NCBI GenBank assembly: GCA_014873095.1
Contig: CP050848.1
Coordinates: 1-64,000 of the forward strand
From: Planctomycetales bacterium ZRK34
GTDB taxonomy: Bacteria > Planctomycetota > Phycisphaerae > Phycisphaerales > Zrk34
DNA: 64,000 nt
Reading direction: 5' to 3'
The position numbers and the translations under genes are program-made. Positions 38,669 through 48,970 of this stretch are shown here, in pieces. Position 1 is the first letter of the stretch. Each line of letters begins with the position of its first letter. The notes under the pieces were generated by a model, which saw only the letters and a list, made by a program, of their open reading frames with translations, was not told the origin of the DNA and did not search any database.

Positions 38669-39804
38669 GTCTGCGATGTTTCCCAGGGCGGAAGCGCCAC
38701 GTCCGGGCGCGGTGCGTCGACGCCTTCGTACTCTTGATCGATGCCATACTCGCCGAGCAGGTCGACGATGAGGTCGCTCATGTGCGGCGCCAGCGCCAGC
38801 TTGGTCGGCCAGGCGGCGATGACCTTGCCGCGCTGAACGATCTGCACATCCTCGGGTCGCCCTCCGCCGATGACCGCTCGCTCGGCACGATCGACGCGAT
38901 ACGTCGACCATTCAACACCCTCAAAACTCACACCCGGCAGCACGGCCGCCAACTCATCCCGCGCATGAGGGATCAACGCCGCCGGCTCCATCGTCACGCC
39001 ATCCTCAGCGATCTGTCCACCGACCTGCCAGACGGTGCGGCCGGCTGAGTCGGTCGCGCTGGTGATCGTGGCGCGGGTGTGGCCGCCGTCGACACAGTGA
39101 CCGTTGAGCGCCGGCAGGTCGCCGCGCACCATGACCATGTGCAGCGGGCGGCGTTGCATGATCGGGTGATCGTTCACCAGGCCAAGCTGTTCGCATAATG
39201 CTTCGTTGCCCGCCCCGGCGGTGAGCACGATGCTCGCCGGTCGCAGGTCGAGGTCGCCGATGATGATCCGATCGGCGGAAAGTTCGATCGGCTCGCCACG
39301 GATGAGCAGCCGCTGATTCCGCTGGGCCATCGCATGCAAAAATTTCACCACGTCGATGACCGGCTCATCAAGGCGATACACCTCGCCGGGGCAGTCGGTG
39401 AGCACCGCCGGTCGCTGCGACGCATCGACACTGACGGGTTTGACGACCAGGCCCGCGCGGGCCCCGAGCATGCCGAGGCGACTCCGCATCGAAGCCGTCC
39501 GCCACAGCCAGCACCCATCAGCCCGCAGTTCGACGCCGGTCAGATCCGGCTCGCGCCGCCCGGCGTAGGCGTCCCGCCAGCGCGGCGGCATCGCCCGGAT
39601 CGCCTGGGCCGAGGCGGATACGACCCCCTTGAGGCTGTATTTGACACCCCCGTGGATGATGCCCTGCGACGCGACCGTCTGGCCGGTTCCCAGGGCGTCG
39701 CGCTCGATGAGCACAGCGCGAGCCCCCCGCCGGCGCAGCTCATCCAGCAGCCACAGCCCGGCCCCGGCCCCGCCGAAAATCACCACGTCCAGTTCGATCG
39801 CCAT
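38650..39804 (-). CDS. FAD-dependent oxidoreductase (DAO/GlpD-like)
   Basis: 384 residues. The N-terminal Rossmann fold is [32 protein letters not shown], a GxGxxG variant. The FAD contact [21 protein letters not shown] is close to that of glycerol-3-phosphate dehydrogenase and D-amino-acid oxidase families. The substrate-binding part ([20 protein letters not shown]) is divergent and the C-terminus lacks the final DAO glycine motif in clear form. A soluble dehydrogenase or oxidase with unknown substrate is the safest call. Its 3' end overlaps the aldo/keto reductase gene, suggesting related reactions. Confidence 0.8.
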   Translation of the reverse strand: MAIELDVVIFGGAGAGLWLLDELRRRGARAVLIERDALGTGQTVASQGIIHGGVKYSLKGVVSASAQAIRAMPPRWRDAYAGRREPDLTGVELRADGCWLWRTASMRSRLGMLGARAGLVVKPVSVDASQRPAVLTDCPGEVYRLDEPVIDVVKFLHAMAQRNQRLLIRGEPIELSADRIIIGDLDLRPASIVLTAGAGNEALCEQLGLVNDHPIMQRRPLHMVMVRGDLPALNGHCVDGGHTRATITSATDSAGRTVWQVGGQIAEDGVTMEPAALIPHARDELAAVLPGVSFEGVEWSTYRVDRAERAVIGGGRPEDVQIVQRGKVIAAWPTKLALAPHMSDLIVDLLGEYGIDQEYEGVDAPRPDVALPPWETSQTWNSDV

Positions 39805-39909
39805 GGCCCCAAGTGTAGCACGTCATGTTCAGCGACGCCGCTTGCGGCGTGTTCCCGTCCGTCGGCGTTAAAGCCCGCCGCATGCAGCGTCGATCAAGGG
39901 CTATTCAAC

Positions 39910-39938
39910 TTGATGCTTTGTGGACCTTAAGGTATAAG
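39910..39938 (+). promoter_or_regulatory. Predicted promoter of metK
   Basis: TTGATG (39910-39915) and TATAAG (39933-39938) are 17 bases apart, 67 bases before the GTG start. No SAM riboswitch is recognisable in the short leader. Confidence 0.5.
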
Positions 39939-40004
39939 TACGGGGCTTCCGGTCAGGGATGTACCATTATCCCCTGCAACAACAATCCACTACGAGGAGC
40001 CGAC

Positions 40005-41192
<1,188 letters not shown>

Positions 41193-41289
41193 GTGCAAGA
41201 CGCCGTCCGTGGGACTCGTCTATACTCCAACAGTCGCGTTGTTGAAGTAAGTCGTTTCCTATCGTGGGTCACGCACGTCGAGTTCGAAC

Positions 41290-43047
41290 ATGGAAATTAA
41301 AAAGGGCATCGCGGTTTCACCAGGCGTGGCGATATGCCCCGCGATGGTGCTGGACGTTGAGGATCACAAGATCCCTCGGCGCACCGTGCCGCGCGCCGAT
41401 CTGCCCTTGCAGCATGCCCGACTCGACGAAGCCCTCGGCCGCGCCCGGCAGGAAATCGACAAGCTCCGCAAGTCCGTCGAATCCGACCACGGCCGCGAGC
41501 TCGCCGCCATCTTCGGGTTCCACCTGGCGATGCTTTCAGACAAGGCGCTGCTGGACACCATCCACAAGATGATCGACGACGAGGCGGTCACCGCCGAGTA
41601 CGCCCTGTCGATCGTCATGCGGAAATACGCTCAGACGTTCATGGCCCAGACCAATGAGGTCTTCCGTGAGCGCGTCGCCGACATCTACGATGTCGAAAAG
41701 CGCGTGCTGCACGAGTTGGTCGAGGACGTTCAGGCCGATCTGAAAACGCTGGACCGCGAAGCGATCATCGTCACCCATGATTTAACCCCCTCGCAGACCG
41801 CCTCGCTGGACAAGGTGCACATCCGCGGCCTGCTGACCAACGTGGGCGGGCGCACCAGCCATACCGCCATTGTCGCCCGCGCCATGGGCATCCCCGCCGT
41901 GGTCGGCCTCGAAGACATCACCAGCGTCGTGTCCAACACCGACCAGTTGATCGTCGACGGCAACCGCGGGCTGGTCATCATCAACCCCGACCCGGATCAG
42001 CTTGACGAGTATCGCGCCACGCTGGAGCGCATCCGCGTGCATCGGGCCGAGCTGATCGACCTGCGTGAACTGCCGGCCGAGACCTCCGACGGCGTCGTGG
42101 TCAAACTCCAGGCGAATATCGAATTCGCCGACGAGATCGCCCCGGCCCTGGAGCAGGGCGCCGAGGGCATCGGACTCTACCGCACCGAATATCTGTTTCT
42201 CTCCACGGAAACCGACCCCGACGAGCAGAGCCAGTACGAAGCGTTCAAGGCTGCAATCGAAGCGCTCGGCGGCAAGCCGATGACGATCCGCACGCTCGAC
42301 CTCGGGGCGGACAAATACACTCAGCGTCAGGCGCGCGTGCCGGAGGCCAATCCGTTTCTGGGTTGTCGCTCGATCCGGTTCTGCCTGCAGAACCTGACGA
42401 TGTTCAAGACGCATCTGAACGCCATCCTGCGGGCCAGCGCGCACGGCCCGATCCGCGTGATGTTTCCGCTGATCTCGAACATGCTCGAGCTGCGACAGGC
42501 GCGGATGATCCTCAACGATGTGATGGAGGATCTGGAAGAACGCAAGGTTCCGTTCGACCGCAACGTCCCGGTCGGCATGATGGTCGAGGTGCCCTCGGCG
42601 GCGCTGATGTCCAAAGCCTTCGCCACGGAAGTCGACTTCTTCTCGATCGGCACCAACGACCTGGTCCAGTACACGCTGGCGGTCGATCGGTCCAACGAGC
42701 ACGTGGCCAATCTGTACAGCCCGGCGCACCCGGCGGTGCTGGCGCTGATCAAGGACGTGATCCGCTCGGCCAAGCGTCACGATGTGGACGTGAGCTGCTG
42801 CGGTGAAATGGCCGGCGAAATCGAATATGTGATGCTGCTGATCGGCATGGGGCTGCGAACCATCTCCATGACGCCGGCGGCGATTCCCGAGATCAAGCGT
42901 GTGATCCGGGCCGTCTCGATCAAGGACTGCGAGCGCGTGGCGCGACGCGTGGCCAGTTATGATTCCGAGCGGCAGGTGATCAACTATCTGCGGGAAGAGA
43001 CCCGAAAAGTCGCACCCGAGGTTTTCGATGGTCGTGCCATCGTCTGA
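41290..43047 (+). CDS. ptsI: Phosphoenolpyruvate-protein phosphotransferase (enzyme I)
   Basis: 585 residues. The active-site histidine is at about position 191 in GGRTSHTAIVARAMGIPAVVG. The PEP-binding barrel shows GIGLYRTEYLFLS and PFLGCRSIRFCL, and later VGMMVEVPSAALMS and DFFSIGTNDLVQY, with the catalytic CCGEMAG near the C-terminus. It transfers phosphate from PEP to HPr. No HPr or EII gene is in the window, so it may feed a regulatory PTS as in other planctomycetes. A TATACT hexamer lies 64 bases upstream but lacks a clear -35. Confidence 0.95.
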   Translation: MEIKKGIAVSPGVAICPAMVLDVEDHKIPRRTVPRADLPLQHARLDEALGRARQEIDKLRKSVESDHGRELAAIFGFHLAMLSDKALLDTIHKMIDDEAVTAEYALSIVMRKYAQTFMAQTNEVFRERVADIYDVEKRVLHELVEDVQADLKTLDREAIIVTHDLTPSQTASLDKVHIRGLLTNVGGRTSHTAIVARAMGIPAVVGLEDITSVVSNTDQLIVDGNRGLVIINPDPDQLDEYRATLERIRVHRAELIDLRELPAETSDGVVVKLQANIEFADEIAPALEQGAEGIGLYRTEYLFLSTETDPDEQSQYEAFKAAIEALGGKPMTIRTLDLGADKYTQRQARVPEANPFLGCRSIRFCLQNLTMFKTHLNAILRASAHGPIRVMFPLISNMLELRQARMILNDVMEDLEERKVPFDRNVPVGMMVEVPSAALMSKAFATEVDFFSIGTNDLVQYTLAVDRSNEHVANLYSPAHPAVLALIKDVIRSAKRHDVDVSCCGEMAGEIEYVMLLIGMGLRTISMTPAAIPEIKRVIRAVSIKDCERVARRVASYDSERQVINYLREETRKVAPEVFDGRAIV

Positions 43048-43221
43048 AGCGCGTCGCGCTTCGACCTGCGGGTGCAAACAACATCGCCGACGTCGATGCT
43101 GAACCGGATAGGCTCCGGATCAGCCGGCCGAGGCCCAGACAAAGGCCCCGTCGCCCCGGCGTGGCGTCCTCTACGGTGGACGCCCCGGAAGCGCGACGCG
43201 GCCGAAGGAACAGTTCGCCAC

Positions 43222-45561
43222 ATGGCCAAGCAAGACATGCTGATCAATTACGTCCCCGGCGAGGAGTGTCGCATCGCCATCACCGAGGACGGCCGGCTCG
43301 AAGAACTCTACACCGAACGCACCAGCGCCGACCTGCACGTCGGCAACATCTACCGTGGGCGCGTCACCAACGTCGAAGCGTCCATCCAGGCCGCCTTCGT
43401 CGACTTCGGTCTGGAGCGTTCGGGCTTCCTGCACATCACCGACCTGCACCCGCGCTACTTCCCCGGCAAGCACCAGGAAGACACCGAGCGCGTCGGTCAC
43501 AAGACCCCCCGCCGCGAACGCCCGCCGATCCAGCAGTGCCTGCGCCGCGGGCAGGAGATCATTGTGCAGGTGCTCAAGGAAGGCATCGGCACCAAGGGCC
43601 CGACCGTCACCAGCTACCTGTCGATCCCCGGGCGCTTTCTGGTGATGATGCCGTGGATGGAGCGGCACGGGGTCAGCCGCAAAATCGATGATCCGGAAAA
43701 GCGCAAAGCGATGCGCAAGATTCTCGATGAGCTGGATCCCCCGGAGGATCTCGGATTCATCGTGCGCACCGCCGGCTTCGAGCGCACCAAGACTGAACTG
43801 AAGCGCGACCTCAACTACCTGCTGCGTTTGTGGAAAGACATCAACGCGCGGATGAAGGTCGGCAAGGGCCCGGCTGAGCTGTACACCGAGTCAGACCTGA
43901 TCATCCGCACGCTGCGCGATGTGGTGACCTCGGATGTGAAGCGCATCGTCGTCGACGACCGCATCGCCGCGGTGCGCAGCAAGCAGTTTCTCCGCATCGC
44001 CATGCCGCGCACGACGACGAAGGTGATCCATCACACCGGGCCGGTGCCGCTGTTTGACGCCTTCGAGATCGAACCGCAGATTCAGATGATCAACGAGCGG
44101 CAGGTTCCGCTGAAGTGCGGCGGGTCGTTGGTGTTCGACCAGGCCGAGGCGCTGGTCGCCATCGATGTGAACTCCGGCAAGTTTCGCGACGCGAAAGATT
44201 CCGAAGACTCGGCCTACCGCACAAACCTCGAAGCCGTCGACGAGATCGCCCGCCAACTTCGCCTGCGCGACCTCGGCGGCCTGCTCGTGCTCGATCTGAT
44301 CGATATGTACGTGCATCGCCACCGGCGTGAGGTCGAGCGCCGTTTCCGCGAAGCGATGAAGAAGGATCGCGCCCGCTCCAAGGTACTGAAGATCAGCGAC
44401 CTGGGCATGCTCGAAATGACGCGTCAGCGGATGCGTCCGTCGCTGAAAAAGTCGATCTACAACGAGTGCCCGACCTGCATGGGCAGCGGGCAGGTGCTGT
44501 CGGCCGAGTCGGTCGTGTTGAAGGTGATGCGTGAGTTGGCGGTGGCGCTGAGTCACGACCGCGTCGCCCGGGCGCAACTGCTGGCCTCGGCGGATGTGAT
44601 CACCGAGCTTTCCAACCGCAAGCGCGATGCGCTGGTGAACCTCGAGCAACGGTCGCGCAAGGACATCGTGGTCGACATCGATCTGGCCGCCGGCCCGGAC
44701 ACCGTGCGACTGGTGTGCTTCGACACCTCCGGCAACAAGGTCGACCTTGAAAAGCTGGCCAAACTGAAAAAGCCGAACTTCGTCAAGGCCGATGAGATCA
44801 CGCTCGAAGATGTCAAGGAATTCGAGCGCACTCAGCCGACGCTGCTCAGCGATCCTGACGACGCGGACGAAAACGAAGACAAGGCGAAGGACAAATCCGA
44901 CAGCAGCGCGGCCGACGTCCAGGCCGAGCCCGTCAAAGATGAGTCGGACGATAAGGATGACAGCGTTGAAGGCGGCAAGAAGAAGCGCCGTCGCCGGCGC
45001 CGACGCCGTCGCAAGTCAAGCGGTGAGGGTGAAGCGGAGAATACGACGCCATCAGACAATCAGCCCGAAGCCTCTGCGGATGATGCTCAGGCGTCCGGCT
45101 ATGAGGGCGCTTCGGTCGCTCCGCCAACCGAGGGTGATGAGCCGGGCCCCTCTGACGCAACATCATCCACTGAAACCGACGGCGAGCAGCCGGTCAAGAA
45201 AAAGCGACGCCGACGCCGACGCGGCGGTCGACGCCATCGCAAGAACAAAAACAACGACGGCGAATCATCGGGACAAACCGATGAAGCCGCCGGCGATGAG
45301 TCATCTGACCAGCCCGCGCCCGAGTCGGCCGTCGAGTCCGCCCCCCCTGCCGATCCGCCCGCTGAGACACCCGAGCCGGCAGAGCCCGCGGCCGAAGATG
45401 AGCCCAAAACCCCACCGAAGAAAAAGACTCGCCGCCGCCGACGTAAGAAAACCGATGACGCCCCGGCCGCAGATGCCGGCGCAGAACCCGACGCCGACAA
45501 GTCCGGGTCCGAGTCCAAATCCGAACCTGAATCCACCCCCGCGACGGAATCCGAGTCATGA
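43222..45561 (+). CDS. Ribonuclease E/G
   Basis: 779 residues from ATG 43222 (MAKQDMLINYVPGEECRIA); a longer in-frame extension starts in the leader and has no site. S1 domain about 35-125. Catalytic aspartates are D315 (DVNSGKF) and D358 (LDLIDMY), 43 residues apart as in Escherichia coli RNase E; the Zn-link CPTC is C416/C419. The catalytic part ends near 540. The tail is acidic and disordered, with three Lys/Arg blocks (ten consecutive Arg in the first), likely RNA- or membrane-binding. The enzyme cuts single-stranded RNA in rRNA maturation and mRNA decay. It overlaps dxr by four bases (ATGA). Confidence 0.93.
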   Translation: MAKQDMLINYVPGEECRIAITEDGRLEELYTERTSADLHVGNIYRGRVTNVEASIQAAFVDFGLERSGFLHITDLHPRYFPGKHQEDTERVGHKTPRRERPPIQQCLRRGQEIIVQVLKEGIGTKGPTVTSYLSIPGRFLVMMPWMERHGVSRKIDDPEKRKAMRKILDELDPPEDLGFIVRTAGFERTKTELKRDLNYLLRLWKDINARMKVGKGPAELYTESDLIIRTLRDVVTSDVKRIVVDDRIAAVRSKQFLRIAMPRTTTKVIHHTGPVPLFDAFEIEPQIQMINERQVPLKCGGSLVFDQAEALVAIDVNSGKFRDAKDSEDSAYRTNLEAVDEIARQLRLRDLGGLLVLDLIDMYVHRHRREVERRFREAMKKDRARSKVLKISDLGMLEMTRQRMRPSLKKSIYNECPTCMGSGQVLSAESVVLKVMRELAVALSHDRVARAQLLASADVITELSNRKRDALVNLEQRSRKDIVVDIDLAAGPDTVRLVCFDTSGNKVDLEKLAKLKKPNFVKADEITLEDVKEFERTQPTLLSDPDDADENEDKAKDKSDSSAADVQAEPVKDESDDKDDSVEGGKKKRRRRRRRRRKSSGEGEAENTTPSDNQPEASADDAQASGYEGASVAPPTEGDEPGPSDATSSTETDGEQPVKKKRRRRRRGGRRHRKNKNNDGESSGQTDEAAGDESSDQPAPESAVESAPPADPPAETPEPAEPAAEDEPKTPPKKKTRRRRRKKTDDAPAADAGAEPDADKSGSESKSEPESTPATESES

Positions 45562-46730
45562 CCGCTGATCGTTCACGCAGACTGATCCTGCTGGGCTCCA
45601 CCGGGAGCATCGGCGTCAACACCCTGCGCGTCGTCGAGAATCTCGATGGCGCGTACGAAGTGGTCGGGCTTGCCGCCGGTCGCCGCGCCGATGAGTTGAT
45701 CGAGCAGGCGCGCAAGTTCAACGTGAAGCGGCTGGCGGTCAGTGAAGCATGTGCGGCCGACAAGGTGCGCGCCGCCCTGCCGAATGCGACCATCTTCGCC
45801 GGACCGGACGCAGCCTTGAAACTCGTTGAATCCACCGAGGCGGAGATGCTCGCCGCGGCGATCGTCGGGTCCGCCGGACTGCCCGCCACGCTCGCCGGCA
45901 TTGAGCGCGGCATGGACATCGCCCTGGCCAACAAGGAAACGCTTGTCGCCGCCGGCGAACTGGTCATGCCGCGCGTCAAGCAACACGGCGTCCACCTGCT
46001 GCCGGTCGACTCCGAGCACTCGGCGATCTTCCAATGCCTGCAGACTTCCGCCCCCGAACAGAACGGCCGCGCGATCAAACGCATCGTGTTGACCGCTTCG
46101 GGCGGACCTTTCCGCCAAACCCCGCTGGAACAGATCCGCAAAGCCACCGTTAAAGAAGCGCTGAACCACCCGACCTGGAGCATGGGTCCCAAGATCACCA
46201 TCGACTCGGCCACGATGATGAACAAAGCGCTGGAGATCATCGAGGCCCATTGGCTTTTCAACCTCGGCGCTGACCAGATCGACGTGATCATTCATCCCCA
46301 GTCGATCGCCCACAGCTTCGTCGAGTTCACCGATCAGTCGGTGCTGGCCCAACTCGGCGCCCCGGACATGAAAACGCCAATCCAGTACGCCATGACCTGG
46401 CCGAGCCGGGCTTCGGGGTGCAGCCAGCCGATGGACTGGGCGGCCCTGAGCAAGCTGGAATTCGAGCCGCCGGACCATGAGCGTTTCCCCTCAATCCGCC
46501 TGGCGTATCGGGTCATCGAAACCGGCGGCACTTCCGGGGCGGTGCTCAACGCGGCCAACGAAGCGGCCGTGGAGGCCTTTCTGGGCGGTCAAATCCCGTT
46601 CGGCCGGATTGTCGAACTGAACGCCGAGGCCCTGGACGCCGTAGAGATACAACCGGCCCGCGATCTGGAGACGATTCTTGCGGCCGATCAGACCGCCCGA
46701 ACTTTTGTCCGGCAGCGGATTGGCCGATAA
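45558..46730 (+). CDS. dxr: 1-deoxy-D-xylulose 5-phosphate reductoisomerase
   Basis: 390 residues. The NADPH site is ILLGSTGSIGVNTLRVVE, and LANKETLVAAGELVM follows. Metal and substrate residues lie in PVDSEHSAIFQCLQ and the KITIDSATMMNKALEIIEAH segment. It catalyses the committed step of the MEP isoprenoid pathway. Its ATG overlaps the stop of the RNase E/G gene, an unusual coupling of RNA decay and isoprenoid genes. rseP follows after 75 bases, a common order near dxr in bacteria. Confidence 0.97.
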   Translation: MTADRSRRLILLGSTGSIGVNTLRVVENLDGAYEVVGLAAGRRADELIEQARKFNVKRLAVSEACAADKVRAALPNATIFAGPDAALKLVESTEAEMLAAAIVGSAGLPATLAGIERGMDIALANKETLVAAGELVMPRVKQHGVHLLPVDSEHSAIFQCLQTSAPEQNGRAIKRIVLTASGGPFRQTPLEQIRKATVKEALNHPTWSMGPKITIDSATMMNKALEIIEAHWLFNLGADQIDVIIHPQSIAHSFVEFTDQSVLAQLGAPDMKTPIQYAMTWPSRASGCSQPMDWAALSKLEFEPPDHERFPSIRLAYRVIETGGTSGAVLNAANEAAVEAFLGGQIPFGRIVELNAEALDAVEIQPARDLETILAADQTARTFVRQRIGR

Positions 46731-46805
46731 TGTACATCTAACACGCATGCCGCCGGCTCGCGGCTAGACTGTCTGCGGTGGGCCAAGGCAACGTTTGGAG
46801 CTTTC

Positions 46806-48920
46806 ATGGATCTTACGACCAACATCAGCGGGGCTGCGGCGATCGCGCTGCTCGTCCTGGGCTTTGGTTTCATCATCTTCGTCCACGAACTGGGCCACTT
46901 CCTCGTGGCCAAGTGGGTGGGCGTCAAGGTCACGCAGTTCGCCATCGGGTTCGGCCACGCCCTGGTCTGCTGGCGCAAGGGCATCGGCTTTCGTGTCGGC
47001 ACCACCGAGCCGGACTACAACCGCCGCGTCGCCCAGTTTCTCGGCGGTGAGATCGACCCGCAGACCGGCATGCTCACGCGCGACGGCCGCCTGGTCACAC
47101 CCGCCGAGATCGACCGCGCCAACGCCGAACTCGGCCTCAGTGAAACCGAGTACCGGCTGAACTGGATGCCGCTGGGCGGCTACGTGAAGATGCTCGGCCA
47201 GGACGATCTGGACCCGACCGCCATCAGCGACGACCCGCGTGCGTTCAACCGCCGACCGATCTGGGCGCGCGTCTGCGTGGTCAGCGCGGGTGTGATCATG
47301 AACGCCATCTTTGCCGTGATCTTCTTTCAGATCGCTTTCCTCAACGGCGTGGCTTTCCCCCCGGCCGAGGTGGGTTATGTCGAAGCCGGCTCTCCCGCCG
47401 CCGAGGCCGTCGCCGTCGACCATCCCGAAATCAAGGGGTTGGAATCCGGTGACAAGATCGTGCAGGTCAATGGGGATGAACCAAGCGATTTTACGAGCGT
47501 TCGCATCGCCTCGGCGCTGGCCGGGCCGGGTGAATCCGTCCAACTCGTCGTCGAACGCCCGACCGATCAGACCGGTGACAAGACCCAGCAACTGACTTTC
47601 GATGTGCGCCCGGTCGCCAACGAAAAGTTCGAAGGGCTTAAGTACATCGGCATCTCCTCGCCGCTGTCGTTGCAGTTGATCTCCGGCAAGCTCAAAGAAG
47701 GCTCGGAACTCGCCAAGCTGTTTGATCGCTACGGCCTGGAACCGGGCATGACGCTGACCGCCGTCAACGGCCAGCCGATCAATGCTTACTGGCAGTTTGA
47801 AAACGCCATCGAGCAGGCCGGCGGCCAGCCCGTCCAGCTCACCTTCGAACTCGACGACAAGAAGCAGACCATTTCCATCACGCCGCGCACCGGGTTCTCC
47901 TTGACGGAAGTCCCCGGCCCGGGACCGGATGAAGGCGAACTCGTCGCAAACATCCTCGGCCTGGCGCCCGCGACCAAAATTCAGATGCTCGTCGATGGCA
48001 GCGCCGTCGAAGGCATAGTCGAACCCGGCGACATCGTCGCCTCGCTGGGCGACACCCCCTGGCCGAGTTCCCGTCAGATCATCGACATCGTCACCGCCAC
48101 CGGCAGCAAGCCGCTGAAGATGACCGTGGTGCGCGACGGCCAGACCAAAGAGTTGACGGTGACACCGGGCGGCGGAGTCGTCGGAACGCCGAAGCTGGGC
48201 GTTGGGCTCGAAGAAGCCTACGACGCCCCGTACATCGCCCGCGTGCTGGAAGAATCACCGTTTGCCTCGCTGAATCTGAAACCGGGCACGCAGCTTCGCC
48301 GCATCGGCGATCATGAGATCGACAGCTTCACGGCGCTGCGCCTGGCCGTGGCGGAGTTGTCCCCCGGGCCGGTCGATGTCGCCTACACGCTGCCGATCTT
48401 CGGCGAGGAATCGCAGAAGCAGAAAGTTCAGCTCACCCAGGAAGACATCGACACCGTCAAGAACCTCGGCTGGGGTGTGGCCCTGCCGTCGTTCCAGATG
48501 CTGCGCGTGATGCAGCAGGCCGACGGGATGGTCGACGCGGTGCGCATCGGCTTCGACAAAACGAACCTGTTCATGTGGCAGACCTACGTGACGCTGGCCC
48601 GCCTGTTCCAGGGCGAGGTCAAGGTCAAGAACCTGCGCGGCCCGGTGGGCATTGCCGTCGAAGGCTCGCGCATTGCCGAGCAGGGCATACCGTATCTGCT
48701 GTTCTTCCTCGGACTGATCAGCATCAACCTGGCAGTCATCAACTTCCTGCCGCTGCCGATCGTCGATGGCGGGTTGTTTGTGCTGCTGATGATCGAAAAG
48801 GCGCGCGGCCGGCCGGTCTCGCCGCAGATTCAGTCCGCCATCACCGTCGCCGGACTGATCCTGCTGGGCACGATCTTCCTTGTCGTGACCTTCCACGACA
48901 TCGGCCGCATCTTCAGTTGA
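46806..48920 (+). CDS. rseP: RseP/site-2 intramembrane metalloprotease
   Basis: 704 residues, larger than the usual 450. The zinc motif HELGH is at 27-31 in the first helix. An insertion at about 60-120 precedes the LNWMPLGGYVKMLG segment; the second helix includes VVSAGVIMNAIFAVIFF. Three or four PDZ-like repeats fill about 185-560 (AGSPAAEAVAVDHPEIKGL is the first, EESPFASLNLKPGTQLRRIG the last). The third metal ligand lies in NFLPLPIVDGGL. Such proteases cleave anti-sigma factors in the membrane; the window has two ECF/FecR systems, but FecR cleavage by this enzyme is only a possibility. GGAG lies five bases before the start. Confidence 0.95.
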   Translation: MDLTTNISGAAAIALLVLGFGFIIFVHELGHFLVAKWVGVKVTQFAIGFGHALVCWRKGIGFRVGTTEPDYNRRVAQFLGGEIDPQTGMLTRDGRLVTPAEIDRANAELGLSETEYRLNWMPLGGYVKMLGQDDLDPTAISDDPRAFNRRPIWARVCVVSAGVIMNAIFAVIFFQIAFLNGVAFPPAEVGYVEAGSPAAEAVAVDHPEIKGLESGDKIVQVNGDEPSDFTSVRIASALAGPGESVQLVVERPTDQTGDKTQQLTFDVRPVANEKFEGLKYIGISSPLSLQLISGKLKEGSELAKLFDRYGLEPGMTLTAVNGQPINAYWQFENAIEQAGGQPVQLTFELDDKKQTISITPRTGFSLTEVPGPGPDEGELVANILGLAPATKIQMLVDGSAVEGIVEPGDIVASLGDTPWPSSRQIIDIVTATGSKPLKMTVVRDGQTKELTVTPGGGVVGTPKLGVGLEEAYDAPYIARVLEESPFASLNLKPGTQLRRIGDHEIDSFTALRLAVAELSPGPVDVAYTLPIFGEESQKQKVQLTQEDIDTVKNLGWGVALPSFQMLRVMQQADGMVDAVRIGFDKTNLFMWQTYVTLARLFQGEVKVKNLRGPVGIAVEGSRIAEQGIPYLLFFLGLISINLAVINFLPLPIVDGGLFVLLMIEKARGRPVSPQIQSAITVAGLILLGTIFLVVTFHDIGRIFS

Positions 48921-48970
48921 CCGGTTCGCCGTTTCGCGTTGTGGCCGGGTCTTGTGATATGCTGTAGGCC

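Noticed and set aside
39805..40004. SAM riboswitch upstream of metK
   Set aside because: The leader after the predicted promoter is only about 60 bases and shows no recognisable SAM-I to SAM-IV core.
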